NCBI GenBank assembly: GCA_023453725.1
Contig: JAEXTB010000007.1
Coordinates: forward strand, 1 to 5,745
Direction of reading: 5' to 3'
Source: Bacillota bacterium
Lineage (GTDB): Bacteria; Bacillota; Clostridia; Christensenellales; CAG-138
Length of the DNA stretch: 5,745 nt
Below are positions 1 through 4,605 of this stretch, piece after piece. The translations under genes were made by a program, and so were the position numbers. Position 1 is the stretch's first letter. The number at the start of each line of letters is the position of its first letter. The notes below the pieces were generated by a model that saw only the letters and a program-made list of their open reading frames with translations, was not told the DNA's origin and searched no databases.

Positions 1-396
1 CGTCGCTGTCATTTCGGCTGCGGGGGCAGTACCCAGCGTAATGGGGACATCCTTTGATTTCGGGGCGCCGTTCTCCGTCCATGTGAGCGTATAAACAATC
101 GTCTGCCCCAGCATATCTTCGGTGATCTCAATGCTGCTGATGGTAAAGTTCAGCTTGCCGTTTGGCGGCACCACCTGGCTGGACAATTGGCTGCTGCCGG
201 TCAATCCATTCCCGGAAATGTTGATGTCCCGCATTTCATAGGCGGAATCGTTCACAACGGAAAACTTCGCAATGATCGTTCCGGCGGAGGTGATCTGTGC
301 AGGCTCTGTCGTAACCTGCACGGTAGCCGCAAGGGCAGCCGGTGCAAGCAACAACAGCAATAAAAATACGCTCAGTGCGGAAACAACTTTTTTCAT
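1..396 (-). CDS. Secreted or surface protein with signal peptide and Ig-like beta domain (C-terminus outside window)
   Basis: The reading frame begins at ATG 396 and stays open to the left edge, giving the first 132 residues of a longer protein. It starts with a classic signal peptide: K2-K3, a leucine-rich core at about residues 8-18, and an A-L-A site with likely cleavage after residue 23, so the product should be exported. The mature part is rich in V, T, S, I and N with alternating hydrophobic residues (for example AKFSVVND, LNFTISSIEIT, TIVYTLTW). This resembles a beta-sandwich of the CARDB/NEW3/DUF11 kind found in surface proteins, but the assignment is by character only and I do not recognise a named family. 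An AAAGGAG site lies at 410-416, 13 bases before the ATG, which is a little long. The gene starts 78 bases after the ilvE stop and could be read through from it or use its own weak promoter. Function is unknown. Confidence 0.8.
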   Translation of the reverse strand, partial: MKKVVSALSVFLLLLLLAPAALAATVQVTTEPAQITSAGTIIAKFSVVNDSAYEMRDINISGNGLTGSSQLSSQVVPPNGKLNFTISSIEITEDMLGQTIVYTLTWTENGAPKSKDVPITLGTAPAAEMTAT

Positions 397-433
397 GGGA
401 TTATGGTATCTCCTTTGCGGTCTGTCGGAGTAT

Positions 434-470
434 TCATACATGTTTCAATACGATACTACCACAAAATATG
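434..470 (-). promoter_or_regulatory. Weak candidate promoter region for the secreted-protein gene
   Basis: Between the ilvE stop and the ATG at 396 the minus strand is AT-rich and contains TGGTAGTAT, which fits an extended -10 (TG-n-TAGTAT, four of six bases). No good -35 lies 16-18 bases upstream; that position falls in the last ilvE codons. No terminator hairpin is visible in this gap, so read-through from ilvE is equally possible. Confidence 0.25.
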
Positions 471-474
471 CTTT

Positions 475-1539
475 TTAAACGCGGGTGACCCAGCCGTGCG
501 TATCCTCGATATCGCCAAGTTGGATACCCGTAAGCGTATCGTAGAGCTTTTGCGTTACGCTGCCGATTTGGCCGTTGTTTACGACAACGCTCTTTCCTTT
601 GTAGTGGAGCTCGCCAACCGGGGAAACCACGGCAGCCGTACCTGTGCCGAACGCTTCCTTGAGTTCGCCGCTCTCCCCTGCATCAATCAGCTCGGAAATC
701 GTAATCCGGCGCTCCTCAACCTTAAGGCCCATCTCACCTGCAAGGGTAAGTATGGATCTGCGGGTGACGCCGTCGAGTATGCTGCCCTCCACAGGCGCCG
801 TGCAGATGGTATCGCCAATGAGGAACATCATGTTCATGGCGCCCACTTCTTCCACATACTTGCGCTCTACGCCATCCAGCCAAAGCACCTGGTTATAGCC
901 ACGCGCGGCGGCTTCCTCCGAAGCTTTGAGGCTTGCGGCATAATTACCGCCGGTTTTTGCAAAGCCGGTGCCGCCTCTGACTGCCCTCACGTAGTTGTCT
1001 TCCACATAGATGCGGACGGGCGCAAGGCCGGAAGAATAATACGCGCCCGACGGCGAACAGATGATGTAATAGAGAAAATGCTCCGACCTGTGCACGCCAA
1101 GGCCCGCGCCATCCGCAATCATTGTGGGGCGCAGGTAAAGCGTAGCGCCGGGGGTATGGGGTACCCATTCCCGCTCGACATCCACAAGCGTGGAAAGGGC
1201 CTTATAATTGTCCTCCACGTCAATCTGCGGCATGCACATTCTTTCCGCGCTCTTGTTTAAACGGCGGGCATTGTCCCGCGCACGGAACAGAAGAATGTCA
1301 TCCTTCTTGGAACGGTAGGCCTTGAGGCCTTCGAATATCTCCTGGGCATAATGCAGCACGGGGCTGGAAGGATCAATCTGCAGGCTCTGGAAGGGCTGCA
1401 CCCTTGCGTTATGCCACCCTTTGCCCTGTTCGTACTCCATAATAAACATATGGTCAGAAAAGAGCCTGCCAAAACCAAGCTTGCTTTCATCCTGCGGCTT
1501 CGCCTTGGGAGCCGTCGTCCTGCTGATGGTGATTTCCAT
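475..1539 (-). CDS. ilvE: Branched-chain amino acid aminotransferase (class IV, BCAT group II)
   Basis: This 354-residue PLP enzyme transfers the amino group between leucine, isoleucine or valine and 2-oxoglutarate, the last step of branched-chain synthesis and the first of breakdown, in the cytoplasm. Family marks are clear: HYAQEIFEGLKAYR (63-76), LYLRPTM (134-140), the PLP-lysine region GFAKTGGNYAAS with K195 as the Schiff-base lysine, EVGAMNMMF (231-239), SILDGVTRRSIL (253-264) and GTGTAAVVSPVG (298-309). The length matches the longer group II (eukaryotic-like, bacterial IlvE/BCAT) rather than the roughly 300-residue E. coli form. The start is supported by GGAGGA at 1547-1552, seven bases before the ATG. 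It lies 81 bases downstream of the yigZ stop, with a hairpin and a repeat between them, so it may be the third gene of the tyrS unit or be separately controlled. No leader peptide or T-box is visible. D-amino-acid transaminase or aminodeoxychorismate lyase is unlikely given the group II motifs. Confidence 0.96.
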   Translation of the reverse strand: MEITISRTTAPKAKPQDESKLGFGRLFSDHMFIMEYEQGKGWHNARVQPFQSLQIDPSSPVLHYAQEIFEGLKAYRSKKDDILLFRARDNARRLNKSAERMCMPQIDVEDNYKALSTLVDVEREWVPHTPGATLYLRPTMIADGAGLGVHRSEHFLYYIICSPSGAYYSSGLAPVRIYVEDNYVRAVRGGTGFAKTGGNYAASLKASEEAAARGYNQVLWLDGVERKYVEEVGAMNMMFLIGDTICTAPVEGSILDGVTRRSILTLAGEMGLKVEERRITISELIDAGESGELKEAFGTGTAAVVSPVGELHYKGKSVVVNNGQIGSVTQKLYDTLTGIQLGDIEDTHGWVTRV

Positions 1540-1546
1540 ACTGCAT

Positions 1547-1552
1547 TCCTCC
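1547..1552 (-). promoter_or_regulatory. Ribosome binding site of ilvE
   Basis: GGAGGA on the minus strand sits seven bases ahead of the ATG at 1539. It fixes the ilvE start. Confidence 0.85.
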
Positions 1553-1569
1553 GCTGCTGTTAAAATTAC

Positions 1570-1586
1570 TCCCCGTTAAACGGGAA
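1570..1586 (-). other. Small hairpin in the yigZ-ilvE gap
   Basis: On the minus strand TTCCCGT, loop TTA, ACGGGGA forms a seven-pair stem including one G-U pair. It is followed by GTAATTTTAA, which is too broken a T-run for a strong intrinsic terminator. It could be a weak or partial terminator lowering read-through into ilvE, or an RNA end-stabilising structure. Confidence 0.4.
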
Positions 1587-1587
1587 A

Positions 1588-1620
1588 TTCAATGCTTCCT
1601 AAGCGCACCGCTTCAATGCT
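1588..1620 (-). repeat. 9-bp direct repeat AGCATTGAA, 24-bp period, upstream of ilvE
   Basis: AGCATTGAA occurs twice on the minus strand, at 1612-1620 and 1588-1596, both in the short gap between the yigZ stop and ilvE. The flanks differ. It could be a paired regulator site or chance. Confidence 0.45.
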
Positions 1621-2247
1621 CTATACAGGAAACGCAGCATATAGCTTTCCGGTTTCCTGGGGATGCACACGGCCATCTGTTTTTTCCACCAACATACGTA
1701 CAAACGTCTCGGCATCTTCTTCCGGCACCGCCAGATCCGCCTCCACATCTTCCATGTAGCGGATATCCTTAAGGTTGCCGTCCTTACGCAAAAGCGGCTC
1801 AATCACCGCAAAACGCGCATAGTCGGTTTTCACTAGCAGCTTTACGCACGGGCGCATCTCCACAATGCCCGCAGCTTCCATACTCATGGAAGCCGCCTTG
1901 GAATAGGCGCGCACCAGCCCGCCTGCCCCCAGCAATATGCCGCCGAAATACCGCGTGACAACGCACAGCACATCCACCAATCCCTTTTGGCGGACTGCCT
2001 CCATCATTGGAAGCCCGGCTGTTCCCGCCGGTTCCCCATCGTCGCTAAAACGCGCCGCGGAGGCATCCACACCAATACAATAGGCATAGCAGTTATGGGT
2101 TGCGTCCCAATGCTGCTTTCTAAGCTCCGCCAGCTTATGCAGCGCCGCGTCCTCCTGCGTTACCGGAAAGCAGCGGCCAATAAAGCGGGACTTTTGAATG
2201 ATAAGCTCTATTTCCGCTTCTTTTTGTACCGTGCGGTATGCGCGCAT
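1621..2247 (-). CDS. yigZ: YigZ / IMPACT family protein (UPF0029 plus DUF1949)
   Basis: A 208-residue cytoplasmic protein of the YigZ/YvyE/IMPACT family. The N-terminal IMPACT domain (about 18-122) carries the signature FSDDGEPAGTAG (67-78), with THNCYAYCIG (50-59) before it and RYFGGILLGAGGLVRAY (99-115) after it. The C-terminal DUF1949 ferredoxin-like domain covers about 137-192. The eukaryotic member IMPACT acts as a regulator of the Gcn2 translation-stress kinase; the role of bacterial members is not settled, though a link to translation or nucleic acid binding has been proposed. I start it at ATG 2247, which overlaps the tyrS stop as TGATG. An in-frame TTG directly before it would add one residue but is less likely. 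There is no good Shine-Dalgarno in the 25 bases upstream, so translation probably depends on ribosomes finishing tyrS. Coupling to an aminoacyl-tRNA synthetase fits a role near translation, but that is inference. Confidence 0.93.
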   Translation of the reverse strand: MRAYRTVQKEAEIELIIQKSRFIGRCFPVTQEDAALHKLAELRKQHWDATHNCYAYCIGVDASAARFSDDGEPAGTAGLPMMEAVRQKGLVDVLCVVTRYFGGILLGAGGLVRAYSKAASMSMEAAGIVEMRPCVKLLVKTDYARFAVIEPLLRKDGNLKDIRYMEDVEADLAVPEEDAETFVRMLVEKTDGRVHPQETGKLYAAFPV

Positions 2248-3476
2248 CAACCCAGCCGCACGCGGCAGAAGCCCTTCTTGCCCTTGCGCAGGATCACGCC
2301 TTCTCCTTCTACGCTCTCCTGCGGGAGCGCAGCATAGACGTCCTCCACCTTATCATCGCCAATGAACACTGCGCCGCTTTCAATAAGCCTGCGCGCGTCG
2401 CTCTTGGATTTTGCCAGGTTCCCCTTTACCAGCAGGTCCGTCACCCGGAGGCCGGTCTCCTCCACATCCGCCGCAGACAGCGTCACGGTGGGCATATGGG
2501 AAAGGTCGCCGCCGCCGGAAAACAGTGCTTCGGCAGCGTCCATAGCTTTTTGCGCTTCTTCCTCCCCATGCACCTGCTTGGTGAGTTCAAACGCCAGCAC
2601 GCGCTTCGCTTCGTTAATTGCACTATCCTTGAGCGCGCCAAGGCGACGCACTTCTTCCATAGGCAGGAATGTCAGTAGCGCAAGGCAGCGTTCCACGTCC
2701 GCGTCGTCCACATTGCGCCAGTACTGATAGAAATCAAATACAGAGCACTTTTCTTTATCCAGCCAGAGCGCGCCCTTCTCGGTCTTTCCCATTTTGCGGC
2801 CGTCGCTCGTGGTCAAAAGCGTGCAGGTCAATGCAAACGCGGGCTTTTGCTCCTTGCGGCGGATGAGGTCCGCACCGGCTAATATATTGCTCCACTGGTC
2901 GTCTCCGCCCATTTGCAGCACACAGCCTTCCATGCGGTTGAGCATGAGAAAATCGTAGCTCTGCATGAGCATGTAGCCCATTTCAAAGAATGTAAGCCCC
3001 TGTTCCATGCGGTTTTTATAGCAATCCGCGGCAAGCATGCGGTTTACGGAAAACAGCACGCCAATTTCACGCATAAACTCCAGGAAGTTTAACGGCAACA
3101 GCCAATCCGCATTGTTGCGCACAATGGCCTTGCCCTCGCCAAAGTCCAGCAAGCGGGACATCTGCGCCTGGAACTTGTTCGCGTTTTCCTGAATCTCCTC
3201 CTGCGTCATCATGCGGCGCATATCCGTCTTGCCGGAAGGATCGCCGATCATGGTGGTGCCGCCGCCCAAAAGCGCGATAGGCCGGTGGCCTGCGCGCTGC
3301 ATATGCGCCATTGCCATCAGCGCCACATAATGCCCCACATGGAGGCTGTCCGCAGTGGGATCAAAGCCTATATAAAACGTAACGCTCTCTTTGCCCATCA
3401 GCTCCCGAAGCTCTTCGGGATGCGACGCCTGCTTGATAAAGCCGCGCTCTTCCAATACGTCGAATGCGTTTCTCAT
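2247..3476 (-). CDS. tyrS: Tyrosyl-tRNA synthetase
   Basis: A class I aminoacyl-tRNA synthetase that charges tRNA-Tyr with tyrosine. With the start at ATG 3476 it has 409 residues, normal for bacterial TyrRS. Visible marks: YIGFDPTADSLHVGH (35-49) with the HIGH motif as HVGH (46-49); MIGDPSGK (76-83); the tyrosine-pocket stretch YMLMQSYDF (168-176); QMGGDDQW (188-195); the KMSKS motif as KMGKT (228-232), a common TyrRS form; and a C-terminal S4 RNA-binding domain from about 342 (LRVTDLLV, AKSKSDARRLI). The frame is open 39 codons further to a TTG at 3593, but that stretch lacks family homology and overlaps the previous gene and the putative -35, so I reject it. GGGAGGG at 3492-3498 is the only credible Shine-Dalgarno; its 15-base spacing is long. 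The stop overlaps the next gene's ATG (TGATG). Confidence 0.96.
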   Translation of the reverse strand: MRNAFDVLEERGFIKQASHPEELRELMGKESVTFYIGFDPTADSLHVGHYVALMAMAHMQRAGHRPIALLGGGTTMIGDPSGKTDMRRMMTQEEIQENANKFQAQMSRLLDFGEGKAIVRNNADWLLPLNFLEFMREIGVLFSVNRMLAADCYKNRMEQGLTFFEMGYMLMQSYDFLMLNRMEGCVLQMGGDDQWSNILAGADLIRRKEQKPAFALTCTLLTTSDGRKMGKTEKGALWLDKEKCSVFDFYQYWRNVDDADVERCLALLTFLPMEEVRRLGALKDSAINEAKRVLAFELTKQVHGEEEAQKAMDAAEALFSGGGDLSHMPTVTLSAADVEETGLRVTDLLVKGNLAKSKSDARRLIESGAVFIGDDKVEDVYAALPQESVEGEGVILRKGKKGFCRVRLG

Positions 3477-3491
3477 GATCCTGTTGTGTTG

Positions 3492-3498
3492 CCCTCCC
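3492..3498 (-). promoter_or_regulatory. Distant ribosome binding site of tyrS
   Basis: GGGAGGG lies 15 bases before the ATG at 3476, further than the usual 5-9 bases. No other in-frame start codon sits closer to it, and homology begins at the 3476 ATG. The spacing suggests weak or structure-dependent initiation. Confidence 0.5.
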
Positions 3499-3516
3499 AG
3501 AAAAAGTACGCTTTTC

Positions 3517-3551
3517 GCGCCTTTTGCCCGCAAAGCGCTAAGCCTGCAGGC
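3517..3551 (-). other. Structured tyrS leader: two adjacent inverted repeats
   Basis: The roughly 80-base leader between the putative tyrS promoter and its start holds the perfect palindrome GCCTGCAGGC (3542-3551). Directly after it is an imperfect hairpin GCGCTTTG / CAAAAGGCGC with a four-base loop (3517-3538). No T-run follows closely, so this is not a convincing terminator, and the T-box core AGGGTGGNACCGCG is absent. Confidence 0.35.
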
Positions 3552-3564
3552 GTTGCGTTTTATA

Positions 3565-3593
3565 AGAATATCAGATGCCGCGCTATTTTGCAA
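3565..3593 (-). promoter_or_regulatory. Putative sigma-A promoter of tyrS, extended -10
   Basis: On the minus strand TTGCAA (3588-3593) is followed after exactly 17 bases by TATTCT (3565-3570), preceded by TGA to give an extended -10 (TG-A-TATTCT). Each hexamer matches four of six consensus bases. The -35 overlaps the last codons of the upstream four-cysteine gene. Transcription would start near 3558, leaving a leader of about 80 bases. Confidence 0.5.
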
Positions 3594-4008
3594 CGAAAGC
3601 GGCCTGCGGCAGCTCCCTTGCTACGATATCATCTAAAATGGCCGCCGCTTCCAATATAATGTCGCGGCATTTGATTACATCCGTGCGGTACTGCTCCTTG
3701 AGCGGAGTACAGTCGATCTCCCCCATCTTCTTCTGATAGCGGTCGATCAGCTCCGTTGTAAGAACCTTAATTTTGTCGCTTTCATGCGCACGCTCACTCA
3801 CAAACAGTACGCCGAGCACCATAATGGCGCCGGTAAGCGCACCGCAGATATCGCCAACCGCCATGCCGCCGCCAAAGCCCGCCGCAAGCTTATACGCTTC
3901 GCGGTCAATGTTGAGGCCGTAAGCATGGTTTGCGCCGATGAGCATATGTTCCGCGCAGTTCCAATCCTCTTTATACAGGAACTCGTTTTCCAGATACTCC
4001 CGCAGCAT
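3583..4008 (-). CDS. C_GCAxxG_C_C family putative redox-active protein
   Basis: A 141-residue soluble protein of the C_GCAxxG_C_C family. The conserved layout is present: NCAEHML with C18, the glycine-rich AGFGGGMAVGD (43-53), the core CGALTGAIMVLG with C55, then C100 (IDCTPL) and C114 (IKCRDI) in the C-terminal helices. These four cysteines are the family's defining set and are thought to support thiol redox or metal binding; no reaction is firmly known to me. There is no signal peptide; the hydrophobic stretch around 57-70 belongs to the family core and is probably a buried helix, not a membrane span. Start ATG 4008 overlaps the mscL stop by one base (TAATG), with GAGGAG in the last mscL codons eight bases ahead, so it is translationally coupled to mscL. 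Its end carries the putative tyrS -35 sequence. Confidence 0.87.
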   Translation of the reverse strand: MLREYLENEFLYKEDWNCAEHMLIGANHAYGLNIDREAYKLAAGFGGGMAVGDICGALTGAIMVLGVLFVSERAHESDKIKVLTTELIDRYQKKMGEIDCTPLKEQYRTDVIKCRDIILEAAAILDDIVARELPQAAFVAK

Positions 4009-4460
4009 TATGATTTCTCCTCAATGGTTGACGTGCAAAACGGGCAGCGTGTTGCTCCATCCGCAATTTCGCTCTTGCAGTAAGGGCACTTGTGCGGTTC
4101 GTGGACAGCCACAGGGGCAGGCTCCGCTTTTTTGACGCGCAGCTTGTTGATGAGCCTTACGAACAGGAACACACTGAGCGCGATGAGCAGGAAATCGATG
4201 ACGTTGGTGATGAACATGCCGTAGTTGAACGTGGCCACCTTTGCTTCCTGCGCGGCAGCCAAATCGGCATATTGCTTGCCGTCCATCGCAATGAACATAT
4301 TGGTAAAATCAAGGCTCCCGGTAATGAGACTGAGCACCGGCATGAACAAATCGTTCACAACGCTTGTGACGATTTTTCCAAACGCGCCGCCAATCATAAC
4401 GCCGACCGCAAGATCAACCACATTCCCCTTAAAGGCAAATTCCTTGAATTCTTTCCACAT
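4008..4460 (-). CDS. mscL: Large-conductance mechanosensitive channel MscL with C-terminal zinc ribbon
   Basis: A homopentameric inner-membrane channel that opens under membrane tension and releases solutes during hypo-osmotic shock. The N-terminus is diagnostic: KEFKEFAFKGNVVDLAVGVMIGGAFGKIV (helix plus the glycine-rich TM1 pore, about 14-40). The extracellular loop covers about 45-78. The second membrane helix begins near NYGMFITNVIDFLLIALSVFLFV (79-101), followed by the charged RLINKLRVKK. After a proline/alanine linker (112-123) the cytoplasmic tail ends in a zinc-ribbon knuckle, CPYC (125-128) and CPFC (139-142). At 150 residues it is longer than E. coli MscL (136). Similar tails occur in some other Clostridia as far as I recall, so this is a family variant and not an assembly artefact. 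AAGGGG at 4472-4477 precedes the ATG by 11 bases, and a good promoter lies just upstream. It is first in its unit, coupled to the four-cysteine protein. Confidence 0.95.
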   Translation of the reverse strand: MWKEFKEFAFKGNVVDLAVGVMIGGAFGKIVTSVVNDLFMPVLSLITGSLDFTNMFIAMDGKQYADLAAAQEAKVATFNYGMFITNVIDFLLIALSVFLFVRLINKLRVKKAEPAPVAVHEPHKCPYCKSEIADGATRCPFCTSTIEEKS

Positions 4461-4485
4461 ATGCCATCACGCCCCTTTGTGTACC

Positions 4486-4514
4486 AATATAGCACATTTT
4501 ACGGGTCAAAACAA
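4486..4514 (-). promoter_or_regulatory. Putative sigma-A promoter of mscL, extended -10
   Basis: On the minus strand TTGTTT (4509-4514) is followed after 17 bases by TATATT (4486-4491), which matches five of six -10 bases and is preceded by TGC (extended -10, TG-C-TATATT). The predicted start near 4479 would leave a leader of about 20 bases holding the AAGGGG ribosome site. An overlapping TTGACC is a better -35 hexamer but has only 12 bases to the TATATT. Confidence 0.6.
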
Positions 4515-4568
4515 CGCGGGATATGGCACGCAAATGCTAACAATTCCTGAATTTTGCAAGGCATTCCC

Positions 4569-4600
4569 AATAAAAAAGCGGCCGAAGCCGCTTTTTATTG
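4569..4600 (-). terminator. Rho-independent terminator after the ABC permease gene, UUCG loop
   Basis: On the minus strand GCGGC, loop TTCG, GCCGC forms a stable tetraloop hairpin (4578-4591). It is preceded by AAAAA and followed by TTTTTT and ATTG. The stem can extend through the A/T tracts, so the element could in principle also work on the plus strand, but no plus-strand gene points into it. It lies six bases beyond the permease stop codon (4606-4608) and separates that gene from mscL. Confidence 0.92.
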
Positions 4601-4605
4601 AACGA

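Noticed and set aside
403..1260. Long plus-strand open frame (285 codons) opposite ilvE
   Set aside because: It lies wholly antisense to a certain ilvE apart from its first bases, its translation has no recognisable domain and is rich in R, H and A as expected of a mirror frame, and no ribosome site precedes it.
2248..2250. TTG start for the YigZ-family gene, one codon earlier
   Set aside because: The ATG directly after it overlaps the tyrS stop in the classic TGATG arrangement and is the stronger start codon.
2238..2727. Plus-strand open frames opposite the tyrS 3' half
   Set aside because: Composition is that of a reversed coding frame; tyrS on the other strand is certain.
3477..3582. T-box riboswitch before tyrS
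   Set aside because: The space is too short and the conserved AGGGTGGNACCGCG core is missing; GGGAGGGCAAC is only a superficial likeness.
3477..3593. 39-residue N-terminal extension of TyrS from a TTG at 3593
   Set aside because: TyrRS homology starts at the ATG 3476, the extension has no family match, overlaps the previous gene's stop and lies over the putative promoter.
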